Below, in pieces: positions 46,129 through 54,772 of a stretch of 64,000 nt of DNA. The stretch's first letter is position 1. Each line of letters begins with the position of its first letter. Under the pieces are notes generated by a model. The model was not told where the DNA came from and searched no databases. It saw nothing but the letters and a program-made list of their open reading frames with translations. This stretch comes from Pseudomonadota bacterium. Its GTDB lineage: Bacteria; Desulfobacterota; Desulfobulbia; Desulfobulbales; Desulfocapsaceae. The DNA lies in NCBI GenBank assembly GCA_018817385.1, contig JAHIUA010000093.1, forward strand, positions 1 to 64,000, written 5' to 3'. The position numbers and the translations under genes were made by a program.

Positions 46129-46677
46129 TTACATGGACCCCCAACAGGCAGTATTTCCATAAGGATATTCAGTAAAATAGAGATTACTCTTATTTCGGCC
46201 ATTACACTCACCAGCCTTCCGATCGCATATGGAATGGACAAGGGTTCCCATCCAGCAATTTGGCATTCCGCCTTCTATACCTTTGGCATCTGTACTCGCG
46301 GCAAGATAATCCCAGGATCCAAGTGTAAATGTTTTTCCCTTATCTGTTGACCAGACGGCAGCAATCATTGAATTAACCGTATTGGGGAATGTGGGATATG
46401 GAGTGTAGGAGGGAGTCGTTTCCCAGGACATGTGTGTTGAACTAAAATGGACATCGTCGAGATACACCTCCTGCCCTGCGGGAGTTATCACGTCGTTGGA
46501 ATCATTGGGCCAATCACCTTCCCACTTGGTGATATCAACACTGTTGAAGGCCAATGCCGTCACATTTACAACGGTTAATGAGGTGGAAGCTGTGAGCGTC
46601 TCAGCCGCTGCACCCTCCACAACAACACATGATACCAGCAACATCAAACTAAAATAAATCTTTATCTTATTTATCAT
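46129..46677 (-). CDS. Small exported or lipid-anchored protein of unknown function
   Basis: A 182-residue protein from ATG 46677; AAAGGAG lies 13 nt upstream, inside the longer frame from 46701, which argues against that start. The N-terminus has a hydrophobic segment with LVSC (C17), a plausible lipobox, but AAA-E at 23-26 is an alternative signal-peptidase I site. The mature part is rich in W, Y, T and D (WSTDKGKTFTLGSWDYL is notable) and has four cysteines in its C-terminal 50 residues (CWMG, CDRKAGEC, ACWGSM), likely disulfide-bonded. I recognise no family. It is second in a two-gene unit with the BIG2 protein, in the middle of the glycan locus. Confidence 0.6.
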   Translation of the reverse strand: MINKIKIYFSLMLLVSCVVVEGAAAETLTASTSLTVVNVTALAFNSVDITKWEGDWPNDSNDVITPAGQEVYLDDVHFSSTHMSWETTPSYTPYPTFPNTVNSMIAAVWSTDKGKTFTLGSWDYLAASTDAKGIEGGMPNCWMGTLVHSICDRKAGECNGRNKSNLYFTEYPYGNTACWGSM

Positions 46678-46772
46678 ACTCAAAATAATACTCCTTTCCA
46701 CTGAGCTGTAAGCATATGAGTTTTGATTCTCAATAGCACGAGCAACACTATCAGCTATCTCAAATTAATTAA

Positions 46773-47162
46773 CTACCTTCTTAACAGCAGATGGGTGACA
46801 CCTGATCCAAGCATACCGCCTTTAGGGTACGAGCAGGTAATTTCGACTTGACCGTAAGTTTTCCCAGCTACTATGCTTGCAAGGCCATCTTCATCAATGG
46901 TGACAACACTCTCGTTACTGCTCTCCCACCCCACCTGATTTGTAATATTTTGCCTACTGCCATCCGCTGCTACTCCAAATGCGACAAACTGCTGAACCCC
47001 GTCAGTTGTGAATACCCCTACATGTTGGGGATACATTTCCAGGGCCACATAATTCGCAGCGACACAACTCCCTGCTATTGACAGCAACATTCCTGTAAGC
47101 GTAATAACAGTGGCCAAAGTTTTTCTATAGCGATGCTTGACCTGTATCTTCTTCAAAATCAT
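46773..47162 (-). CDS. Small exported protein with a single BIG2 Ig-like domain
   Basis: A 129-residue exported protein. A basic N-terminus and hydrophobic core (about 15-33) form the signal, with likely cleavage near VAA-N at 34-37. The remainder is one bacterial Ig-like group 2 domain: FVAFGVAADGSRQNITN, VGWESSNESVVTIDEDGL and ASIVAGKTYGQVEITCSY are the characteristic strands. BIG2 domains usually occur in adhesins and surface proteins. ATG 47162 is only 2 nt from AGGAG; a TTG two codons later (47156) is better spaced. A near-consensus promoter precedes it, suggesting high expression. Function unknown; a surface-matrix component is plausible. Confidence 0.7.
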   Translation of the reverse strand: MILKKIQVKHRYRKTLATVITLTGMLLSIAGSCVAANYVALEMYPQHVGVFTTDGVQQFVAFGVAADGSRQNITNQVGWESSNESVVTIDEDGLASIVAGKTYGQVEITCSYPKGGMLGSGVTHLLLRR

Positions 47163-47556
47163 AGCTCCTTTTCATGAAATGATTATTTTAACAAACTAAT
47201 TGTGTGTTAGATTTAATACTTCGAGATTTTTTTTTTGTCAAATATTTTGGATTGAAAACGATTATTATAATGGTACGCTGTCGCAATAACAACCCCAAAG
47301 GTCACTCTTTAAGACATTTTCCACGAAAAGAGAGAAAGAGGCGAAGATACCAGCTGCCCCATGCAACTCTCTGTCAGGTTCCAGATCGCCTGAAGTTTTT
47401 TTCGATTTCAACAGCCCTTCAGGACCTCCTCCACCATATTCTCCATCCCATCTTTGTCTCTGTAAAGAGTCCCCGTAGAATAGAAACACACTAAACAAAA
47501 AACGAGCCGAGCAACGATAAGCAAGATGAGAATCTCAGAAATTGCAGTAACTCTTT
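47163..47556. other. Non-coding region between the flippase gene and the BIG2 gene
   Basis: About 390 bases, AT-rich at its left end. It holds the BIG2 promoter at 47213-47241 and a leader of about 45 nt. Short open frames on both strands look non-coding. I see no clear terminator for the upstream flippase operon. Confidence 0.4.
47213..47241 (-). promoter_or_regulatory. Near-consensus sigma-70 promoter of the small exported-protein unit
   Basis: On the - strand, TTGACA (47236-47241) and TATTAA (47213-47218) are spaced by 17 bp, with a run of A in the spacer next to the -35. It reads into the BIG2 gene about 50 bp downstream. This is one of the best promoters in the window. Confidence 0.8.
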
Positions 47557-48873
47557 TTATGGTTTTTCAATCCTCTCTTCATACCCCTTTTTACCGAATA
47601 CAACTTTATGCACGGACACATAATGGAGGACAGTCAGACTTATAAAACTGAGTGTGGAAGCGATGGCTGCCCCCATCACCCCATACCTGGGAATAAACAG
47701 AAAGTTACATACCACATTCAGCAGGGCAGAAATCCAGCAATTCCGGTTATCAAGCTTGATATTACCAGTAGCCCCCAGTATGATCCCTGCCACATACCCC
47801 ACAGGTTTCACCAGCGACGATGCCAGAAACAGATAGACAAGAACAATCGAATCATCATATTTCCCCTTGTAAATCAAGTTGATAGCTGTAGGGGCGGCAA
47901 CGGCAATAACAACTACAATGGGGATAATTCCAATGTAGATATTTTTCACTGACTGACGAAAAAGAATTCTGATGCTTCCATCATCACCGACACCTGACAG
48001 AGCCGAGGCCTTGGGCAGACAGACACGAAGTACTGAATCAAAAACAACATTCACCGCTTCATTGACAAAGAGGGCCATACCGTACACACCAACCTCTTGC
48101 GGGGTACGAAAATATCCCAACATCAGAACATCTGCTTTGAGGATCACTAACGAACTGATTCCGCTCAGGACAGTGAACTGTGAATAGTGAACAATCTTCC
48201 ACAGCAATTTCTTACTTATCCGGGGCAGGATAGCAATAAAGCGTCGAAAGACATAGGCCCCGGCAATAGTTGACACTCCCATAGCCAAAGAAAAGACAAT
48301 GACCAGTTTTTCCGTGGAGAAGTTTTCAACAAAGAAGAAAGCAGTTGTCAGACAGAGAATAAAAACGAGACCATTTATCAGTTCATAGAAAAAGAGATGC
48401 CTCATCTTTATTTGAGCTATGAGAACCTGGCCCACAAACATATAAAATGTCAGGGCAAAAAGCATGAAGGGCAAAAGATAGAGCAACCTTTTCCTTTCCA
48501 ATCCCGAATACTCGACAATAAAATCAGAGCAAACGAGGAGTACACCAGAAACAACCAGGACATAGAATATTTTCAGAAGAATGATCTGAAAACTGACCAG
48601 TGCCGGATCATTTTCACCATCTGTAGCAAACTTGATGAATGGCAGGTTGAGAGAATTTTCGGAAAAAAGGCGGGAAAAAAAGTAAATAGAGAGAAAGATA
48701 TTAAAGATGCCGAATTCATACTTGGTCAACAAAAAACTGGCGAGAAAGACCAGAAGAAATCTACTGGAAGCCCGACATACTGTCGCTCCAAAGGAAAAGA
48801 GATTTTCTTGATTTTTGTGGAATATTGACAGGAGAGACATGGAGTGATATTTCACACAGAAGAATGGAGACAA
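47557..48873 (-). CDS. Wzx-like polysaccharide flippase
   Basis: A 438-residue membrane protein with about 12 hydrophobic segments, of the polysaccharide-transport (MOP exporter) type. SFGATVCRASSRFLLVFLASFLLTKYEFGIFNIFL opens segment 1-2 and is typical of Wzx/RfbX proteins; the second half begins near residue 215. It should flip undecaprenyl-linked repeat units to the periplasm. The track start is TTG 48873, 3 nt after the upstream stop; ATG 48840 is an alternative, and neither has a strong ribosome-binding site. It is the last gene of the long - strand operon. No Wzy partner is recognised nearby. Confidence 0.82.
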   Translation of the reverse strand: MSPFFCVKYHSMSLLSIFHKNQENLFSFGATVCRASSRFLLVFLASFLLTKYEFGIFNIFLSIYFFSRLFSENSLNLPFIKFATDGENDPALVSFQIILLKIFYVLVVSGVLLVCSDFIVEYSGLERKRLLYLLPFMLFALTFYMFVGQVLIAQIKMRHLFFYELINGLVFILCLTTAFFFVENFSTEKLVIVFSLAMGVSTIAGAYVFRRFIAILPRISKKLLWKIVHYSQFTVLSGISSLVILKADVLMLGYFRTPQEVGVYGMALFVNEAVNVVFDSVLRVCLPKASALSGVGDDGSIRILFRQSVKNIYIGIIPIVVVIAVAAPTAINLIYKGKYDDSIVLVYLFLASSLVKPVGYVAGIILGATGNIKLDNRNCWISALLNVVCNFLFIPRYGVMGAAIASTLSFISLTVLHYVSVHKVVFGKKGYEERIEKP

Positions 48874-48876
48874 CTC

Positions 48877-49770
48877 TTACTTTGGGCCACTGAGAAATCC
48901 TTTTGCAAGGCCCCAAATCGCTCTCACATTCCCTCGTCTGAGTTCGCGAACGATGGTTTTTATGCTGAGAAACGGTAGCAAAAGGTTGAAGCAGTACCAT
49001 TGCATAGAGGAGGCATGACGCTTAAAAAAACGTCGCATATTCTGCCCCTTCATGCGGGTGTACTCAGCGGTATAACCGGAGAACCCTGTTTTGGAACCCA
49101 GATGAAAAACAACTGCCTCTGGAACAAAGAGAAAAGGGGTGCGACCTGGATTGGCACGTAAAACCATATCGAGATCTTCGTAGCCATAGGGATCAAAGGA
49201 GACATCAAATCGCCCTGCCCTGACAAGGGCCTTGCGATGCATTAAGACAGTGGTCGGCACGCAATGAGGAAATTGCTCATGATCATATTGGCCGGTATCG
49301 AGCTCTCCATGCCCTCGGGTCTGGGTTGAGCCTGTATAAAAATTAAGTTTTGCACCTCCGGCACAATCTATAATCTTCTCACTTCCCATTTGATACAAGA
49401 GAGGTGAGGCAATCTCAACCGATGCATCCGCACACGTTTCAAGACCATTCACCAGCCTGCTCAAGAAATCAGGCATCACCACTATATCATTGTCCATGAA
49501 CATGATGTAGGTAAAATCCAGCTCCTGCAAGGCATAGTCTATCCCTGTGTTACGCCCACCGGCAGCGCCTAGATTTTTCGCATTGCGTAACACAGTAACA
49601 TGCGGAAACAGCCTGTTGACTGCAGCCTGGACCCCATCTTCAGATCCATTATCGACAAGAATAATCTGTTTAGGTTCGTAGTGACAGGCAGCAAAACTCT
49701 GCAAACAGTCCAAGGTAACCTGTTTCTGGTTACAGGTCAGAATAACAATGACAACAAGAGGAGAATTCAT
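48877..49770 (-). CDS. GT2 glycosyltransferase
   Basis: A 297-residue GT-A enzyme similar to rhamnosyl- and galactofuranosyltransferase-like proteins. VVIVILTCNQ starts the fold, DNGSEDG marks the nucleotide site, and MDNDIVV near residue 92 is the DxD equivalent. GYEDLDMVLRA near 195 provides the ED catalytic pair. GGEN-type separation from neighbours is minimal: 3 bp gaps on both sides indicate translational coupling with the flippase and the upstream GT4. GGAG precedes the ATG with 9 nt spacing. Sugar specificity unknown. Confidence 0.83.
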   Translation of the reverse strand: MNSPLVVIVILTCNQKQVTLDCLQSFAACHYEPKQIILVDNGSEDGVQAAVNRLFPHVTVLRNAKNLGAAGGRNTGIDYALQELDFTYIMFMDNDIVVMPDFLSRLVNGLETCADASVEIASPLLYQMGSEKIIDCAGGAKLNFYTGSTQTRGHGELDTGQYDHEQFPHCVPTTVLMHRKALVRAGRFDVSFDPYGYEDLDMVLRANPGRTPFLFVPEAVVFHLGSKTGFSGYTAEYTRMKGQNMRRFFKRHASSMQWYCFNLLLPFLSIKTIVRELRRGNVRAIWGLAKGFLSGPK

Positions 49771-49773
49771 TTC

Positions 49774-50904
49774 TTACTGCTCCGCCACCAGCTTTTGAAA
49801 TATTTGCAGGGTTTCCACAGCGCATTTTTCCCAACTGAAAATCTTTGATCGCTCAAAGCCTTTTTGCCGCATTTCCAACTGCAGCCCTTCGTCACTCAAT
49901 ACCTTATGCATAGCCGCGGCAATGGCTTGACTATCAAGGGGGTCAACGGCAAGAGAGACCCCATGGGTAAGTTCTTCCAGCCCGGTGCCATTGGAGGTAA
50001 CAATAGGACAGCCACAGGCCATGGCTTCTGTGGTAGGGATAGGAAATGCTTCAATGATGGTGGTATAGAGATAGAGTTTTGCCAGGGTGTAAAATACGGG
50101 AAGATCCTCCTGGGGAACAAGACCCGTGAAAATAAGATCATCCTCTATCCCCAAGGCTTGCAAATCGTGCTCTTTTCCGTATCGGTCACAATCACGGCCG
50201 ACCACAACAAATTTTTCTTTGCCACCCATTTTTTTATAGAGGGAATAGGCCTCTGCCATTCCCTTAAAATTTTTGCGCGTATTTCTGGAACCGGGATCAT
50301 AACGAATGACTGTCAGAATAAATTGTTCAGGCAGCTTATAGTTGCTGCGTACTGTCTCTAACAGCTGTTTATCCTCAATACGCCTGAAAATCTTATTCGG
50401 GCCAAAGTAGATGGTTTTAATCTTCTCTTTACACCAGGGAAAGGCATTGACAAAGCCATCGGTTGAATAATCGGAGACCGAACTGATATAATCGGCCTTG
50501 CGAAAATAGAGGGGCATGACCCTTTTGATATAAAAATTGTCTATGGTGGTGTACACCTCATCATAGGGTGGGACAAACCAGTCCGCACCATGTACCACCA
50601 TTACCGTCTTGCAGCGGGTAAAAAGGGGCACAGTAAATTTGGGATTAAAAATCAGATCTATTTTTTCTTTCCTTGCCGCCCTGGGTATGGTGATCTGATC
50701 CCATATGGCCTTATTCCCGCCAGGGAGAAATATTTCCTGACAATTGGCAAAACCGGCATAACGGCCAAGGTGTTTATCACTCTTATAGAAAAGGATATAT
50801 TCATTTTCATGATCGAGCGTCAACAACTCTTCGACGATATTTCTCGCATATACCCCAATTCCACCAGCCTCATCAGCTGATCGCATCATAATTCCTATGC
50901 GCAT
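49774..50904 (-). CDS. GT4 glycosyltransferase
   Basis: A 376-residue GT-B enzyme. The N-terminus MRIGIMMRSADEAGGIGVYARN contains the glycine-rich acceptor loop, and VHGADWFVPPY is typical of this subgroup. The donor domain has TRKNFKGMAEAY, VGRDCDRYG, IEAFPIPTTEAMACGCP (the EX7E region, with A where G is more usual) and SNGTGLEELTHGVSLAVDP. It sits between an acetyltransferase and a GT2 gene with 3-bp gaps. It probably adds a hexose; the donor is unknown. Confidence 0.85.
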   Translation of the reverse strand: MRIGIMMRSADEAGGIGVYARNIVEELLTLDHENEYILFYKSDKHLGRYAGFANCQEIFLPGGNKAIWDQITIPRAARKEKIDLIFNPKFTVPLFTRCKTVMVVHGADWFVPPYDEVYTTIDNFYIKRVMPLYFRKADYISSVSDYSTDGFVNAFPWCKEKIKTIYFGPNKIFRRIEDKQLLETVRSNYKLPEQFILTVIRYDPGSRNTRKNFKGMAEAYSLYKKMGGKEKFVVVGRDCDRYGKEHDLQALGIEDDLIFTGLVPQEDLPVFYTLAKLYLYTTIIEAFPIPTTEAMACGCPIVTSNGTGLEELTHGVSLAVDPLDSQAIAAAMHKVLSDEGLQLEMRQKGFERSKIFSWEKCAVETLQIFQKLVAEQ

Positions 50905-50907
50905 TCC

Positions 50908-51654
50908 TCAGACTCCTTCCTTTCTACTGCCGGTAACCACCGCTGGAATTCCTTTTGCTATTGAATAGGGGGGCACGGATCTGGTCAAGACTGCCGAGGC
51001 GGCGACAACAGATCCAGCACCAATCTGCACCCCCCCAAGAACTGTTACATGGGCGCCGAGCCAGACATCGCTCTCGATTGCAACACCGCCATCATCCTGA
51101 ATCCCCTGCAGGCGCATGGGGATATCAAGACGATCAATGTTGTAATTCCCCCCTCCAATCACAAAACTCATCTGCCCTATAATCCCGTCTGCACCGATGG
51201 AAACAGGACAGTTGCTGGTTGACTGAATAATGGTTCCGGTGTTGATCCCGGTTGCATAGCCTATGGAGATGGTACCGTTTTTGCACGAGAGGACCACGTT
51301 ATTGGAGAGGATAACCTCATTTCCAAGGACAATGGCCCGATCTGTATCTGGATTTCTCGCATCCAGTATACACCCCTCACTGATCACCACAGAATCACCG
51401 AGATGTATCCGTTTCGGGTGTCTGAGCACGATCCCTTTGGCAAAGACGGGTTTCCTGCCGCAGGAACCAAAGAGTCTCGGCCAGAAGAGCTGGCGCAAAA
51501 GCATACCCAAGGCACCCGGCACAGCACCGAGCCAGACACACCACTCATAGTAGAAGAGGAACAAAAGCGAGCGATTTCCGACAATAACATCTTGATATTT
51601 CGAAATCGGCGAACCTTTCCCGGTAATTGCCTTATGGGTCTTTTCTTGCGCCAT
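50908..51654 (-). CDS. Left-handed beta-helix (hexapeptide) O-acetyltransferase, WbbJ-like
   Basis: A 248-residue protein from ATG 51654 (a GTG lies one codon upstream). Many hexapeptide repeats run from about residue 75 to 230, including IHLGDSVVISEGCILDA, IGADGIIGQMSF and VWLGAHVTVLGGVQIGAGSVVAASAV, the classic left-handed beta-helix of acetyl-CoA-dependent sugar acetyltransferases. A hydrophobic stretch near 35-60 may touch the membrane. It likely acetylates a sugar of the repeat unit. A run of seven C on the + strand (51020-51026) encodes glycines of the helix. It is 3 bp from the next GT4 gene. Confidence 0.85.
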   Translation of the reverse strand: MAQEKTHKAITGKGSPISKYQDVIVGNRSLLFLFYYEWCVWLGAVPGALGMLLRQLFWPRLFGSCGRKPVFAKGIVLRHPKRIHLGDSVVISEGCILDARNPDTDRAIVLGNEVILSNNVVLSCKNGTISIGYATGINTGTIIQSTSNCPVSIGADGIIGQMSFVIGGGNYNIDRLDIPMRLQGIQDDGGVAIESDVWLGAHVTVLGGVQIGAGSVVAASAVLTRSVPPYSIAKGIPAVVTGSRKEGV

Positions 51655-51749
51655 CACTTAGTACTCAACACATTTTCAATGAGCTAACCGTTGCAGAAAC
51701 TGTAAAAGAAATCAGAACGCTGCGTGCCAGCAGGAACAGTCTCTACTCG

Positions 51750-52733
51750 TTACAAATACCCTTCTTTCCGATACCACTCGCCAGTTCTCTTGAGCCCTTC
51801 ATCAAGGCCTACCTTGGGATCATATCCAAGATCTCTCTTGGCCTTACTAATATCAAAGGCCCTGTTCTGTCGATACCAGTCAACACGTCGGGGAAAAATC
51901 GGTGGTGTAATCTTAAAGGGTTTACAGATCGTTTCAAAAAAATGACCGGCAAGGATCAAGGGCCAGAGAGGGAAATGGGGTATCTTCACTTCAACACCAA
52001 GGGCCTTGGCGGTGCGACGCACCAGATCTTCAATCTCCACATACTCTTCATCGGCGATAAGGTATGCCTCGCCATTGCCCTTGTTCTCATCCATGGCAAG
52101 GATATGGGCATCAATCAGGCTATCAATATAGAGGGGATGATACAATGTCTTACCACTGCCGAACATGGGGAACATTCCATTGTTGACCCGCTTGAAAATC
52201 ATAAAAAAACGTTCGGGATCACCAGGCCCATAGATGGCGGCCGGCCGAATAATCGTCGCCTTCATTCCTTTTTTCACATATTCAAGGACAATCGGCTCAG
52301 CCTCATACTTGGTCTGTTGATAATAATCAGCGGCATTGATAGGTGCAGTTTCAGGAGCCGGCGGATTTTCCACATTGCCATGCACCCCGCAGGTACTGCA
52401 GTAAATAAACTTTTTCACCCTGTTCTTAAAAGCAGATTCCAGGACAATACGTGTTCCACCCACATTAACTTCATCATAGTATGAATTGGGAACATCCATT
52501 TCCCGAAAAGCAGCTGCAAGATGCTGAACAACATCAACACCCTGCATACACTCCTCCACGATCTTGGCATCGGTGACCGTGCCAATAACAACCTTCGCTC
52601 CCCACTGACGGAGTTCCTCCGTCTTCAGGCCTTCCTGATAATCAAGGGCAACCACCTCATGCCCATCATCCAAAAGTCTCCGTACCAGAGCCTTGCCGGT
52701 AAAGCCAGTTCCTCCTGTAACCAGAACTTTCAT
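51750..52733 (-). CDS. NAD(P)-dependent epimerase/dehydratase (extended SDR)
   Basis: A 327-residue Rossmann-fold enzyme. VTGGTGFTGKALVRRL at 5-20 is the nucleotide site, CSTCGVHG the serine region, and YYQQTKYEAE holds the catalytic Tyr-x-x-x-Lys. It resembles UDP-sugar epimerases, reductases and 3-beta-HSD-like SDRs, so the exact reaction is open. AAGGAG is well placed before the ATG. It probably supplies or modifies a nucleotide sugar for the glycan. Gaps of 92 bp to the acetyltransferase and 154 bp to asnB are the widest in this operon. Confidence 0.82.
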   Translation of the reverse strand: MKVLVTGGTGFTGKALVRRLLDDGHEVVALDYQEGLKTEELRQWGAKVVIGTVTDAKIVEECMQGVDVVQHLAAAFREMDVPNSYYDEVNVGGTRIVLESAFKNRVKKFIYCSTCGVHGNVENPPAPETAPINAADYYQQTKYEAEPIVLEYVKKGMKATIIRPAAIYGPGDPERFFMIFKRVNNGMFPMFGSGKTLYHPLYIDSLIDAHILAMDENKGNGEAYLIADEEYVEIEDLVRRTAKALGVEVKIPHFPLWPLILAGHFFETICKPFKITPPIFPRRVDWYRQNRAFDISKAKRDLGYDPKVGLDEGLKRTGEWYRKEGYL

Positions 52734-52887
52734 ATCTTACTCCTTCAGTCAAATTGCAGAATAGCTCAGTATAAAAACTCCATGGACAAGACATACAACG
52801 TTACCGAACTGGGGCATACCCAGAAGAGGCCACAGGTCAGCAAAGTTACAGTAGCGGAACAGATAAAGGAGTTTTACGATGCCATTA

Positions 52888-54753
52888 TTATTTAAAAAAT
52901 CGATTGTGCCAGATTGCGATATTAATCAAAGCCCAAAGGACATGATTATGATTGTGCACCATATCGCAATGTTCTTTGATCAAACGGTTCACATAGTCGA
53001 GATGCATATTTTCTCGAATTATTGAAGACTCATTCAACAGGGAAACCATATATGATTTCATCTCACCCCGCAGGAGATGTTTGACCGGCAGACTATAGCC
53101 CTGCTTCCCCCGATTGACAATATTATCGGGCAACATCCCGTCAAGAACAGAACGGAAAATATGTTTTGTCCGCATCCCCTTCAATTTCCAGTTGCCAGGG
53201 AGCGATGCCAAGAATTCGACCAGAACATGATCAAGCAATGGCACCCGTACCTCCAGGGAACTGGCCATACTCATTTTATCGACCTTCATGAGCACGCTGT
53301 CGGTCATCATATACCGCATATCCAGATAAATTTCCCTGTTAATTCTGTCAGTCGCCTTGCAACGTCCTGAATAGTCGCGAACGATTCGAAAGGGATCAAA
53401 AACAGTCCGACTCTTAAAATGTTCATTAAAGAGCTGACTGTTCTGAGTTTCATTGGCGAAATACTGCCAGCGAAGATGGTGACCTTCAGGAGGAAGATTG
53501 GCACCCTCGACAAAACGTTTCAACATATTGATAAGACCTTTCTTCTGGGGTTGATCAGGAAGAGTAGCTATCAATCTGCCCACGATCTGGGTACGGACAG
53601 GCGCTGGCAAGATCCGAAAAAAAAGGTTGAGCTTACTGGCCTTGAAGCGGTCATATCCGGCAAAACTCTCATCAGCACCTTCCCCACTCAGACAGACCGT
53701 CACGTGTTCTCTGGCCTGTTTACAGAGGAGATACAAGGGGACAGTGGAAAGATCTGTCATCGGTTCATCGAGATGCCAGAGGGCCTTTTCCACGTACTCA
53801 GGTTTGATGTCGTCAAGCATAAGGACCTGGTGCTCGGTACCAAAATAGTCTGCAACCTGAGCGGCGTAATCCAACTCGCTGAAGCTTTTATCGTGGTACC
53901 CTATGGTAAAGGTCTTGAGAGGACCGGAGATATGACGACGCATCATGGCCACGATTGCACTGGAATCCAGTCCGCCAGAGAGAAAGACTCCGAGGGGCAC
54001 ATCACTTACCAAATGGCTCTTTACCGAATAATCCAGCAACTCACGCAGTCTCTCCACACTGGCATTGTAGGAAAGTCCAACACCTGGTGCGGAAAAATCA
54101 AGATCCCAATACTGTTTCACTTCAATCTTTCCTTCGCGACAGAGCAGGTAATGTCCAGCGGGAATCTTATAGATATCTTCAAACATGGTGGCGGGTGCAG
54201 GGACAAACTCAAAACCGATGTAGTCGTATAAGGCCTGGTGAGAGAGTTTTCGCTCTATGGACTGATCTTCAAGGATCGCCTTTATTTCCGAGGCAAAGAC
54301 CAGTTTGTCGTCTTTGTGATAGTAGTACAGCGGTTTGATCCCTATGCGGTCCCTGGCCAAAAAGATCGTTTTCTCCTTGAGGTCATAGAGGGCAAAGGCA
54401 AACATGCCCCGGAGTTTCTCAAGAACTCCCATCCCATACTCTTCATAGGCGTGGAGGATCACCTCTGAATCTGAATGGCTGGCAAAGGCATGGCCTTTTT
54501 TCTGGAGCTCATCTCGCAGTTCTTGGAAATTATAGATCTCTCCATTAAAGACCAGACAAAGGCTGCCATCCTCGTTGAACATGGGCTGTCTGCCCTGTTC
54601 ACTGAGATCAATGATACTCAGACGTCTGTGTCCCAGCGAGGCATGCTCACAGCAATAAATCCCATCCTGATCCGGCCCCCGATGAATGATCTGACTGTTC
54701 ATCCGCCTGATCAACTCTTCATCTTGCCAATTAAAACCGCAAATTCCACACAT
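52888..54753 (-). CDS. asnB: Asparagine synthase (glutamine-hydrolysing) in a glycan locus
   Basis: A 621-residue two-domain enzyme. MCGICGF gives nucleophile C2 of the class II glutamine amidotransferase domain (to about 210), with RGPDQDG and GHRRLSIID. The synthetase domain has the PP-loop SGGLDSS at 260-266. Homologues within O-antigen and exopolysaccharide clusters often do not make free asparagine but are thought to amidate uronic acids or amino-sugar derivatives in the glycan; since uronic acid metabolism is implied here by uxs, that role is plausible. Location in an operon of glycosyltransferases supports this. A housekeeping role cannot be excluded. Confidence 0.88.
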   Translation of the reverse strand: MCGICGFNWQDEELIRRMNSQIIHRGPDQDGIYCCEHASLGHRRLSIIDLSEQGRQPMFNEDGSLCLVFNGEIYNFQELRDELQKKGHAFASHSDSEVILHAYEEYGMGVLEKLRGMFAFALYDLKEKTIFLARDRIGIKPLYYYHKDDKLVFASEIKAILEDQSIERKLSHQALYDYIGFEFVPAPATMFEDIYKIPAGHYLLCREGKIEVKQYWDLDFSAPGVGLSYNASVERLRELLDYSVKSHLVSDVPLGVFLSGGLDSSAIVAMMRRHISGPLKTFTIGYHDKSFSELDYAAQVADYFGTEHQVLMLDDIKPEYVEKALWHLDEPMTDLSTVPLYLLCKQAREHVTVCLSGEGADESFAGYDRFKASKLNLFFRILPAPVRTQIVGRLIATLPDQPQKKGLINMLKRFVEGANLPPEGHHLRWQYFANETQNSQLFNEHFKSRTVFDPFRIVRDYSGRCKATDRINREIYLDMRYMMTDSVLMKVDKMSMASSLEVRVPLLDHVLVEFLASLPGNWKLKGMRTKHIFRSVLDGMLPDNIVNRGKQGYSLPVKHLLRGEMKSYMVSLLNESSIIRENMHLDYVNRLIKEHCDMVHNHNHVLWALINIAIWHNRFFK

Positions 54754-54772
54754 ATCTTCTATCCTTCAGGCG

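Noticed and set aside
47204-47494. Small + strand gene between the flippase and BIG2 genes
   Set aside because: It runs over the BIG2 promoter, is rich in basic and low-complexity sequence, and has no start signals.
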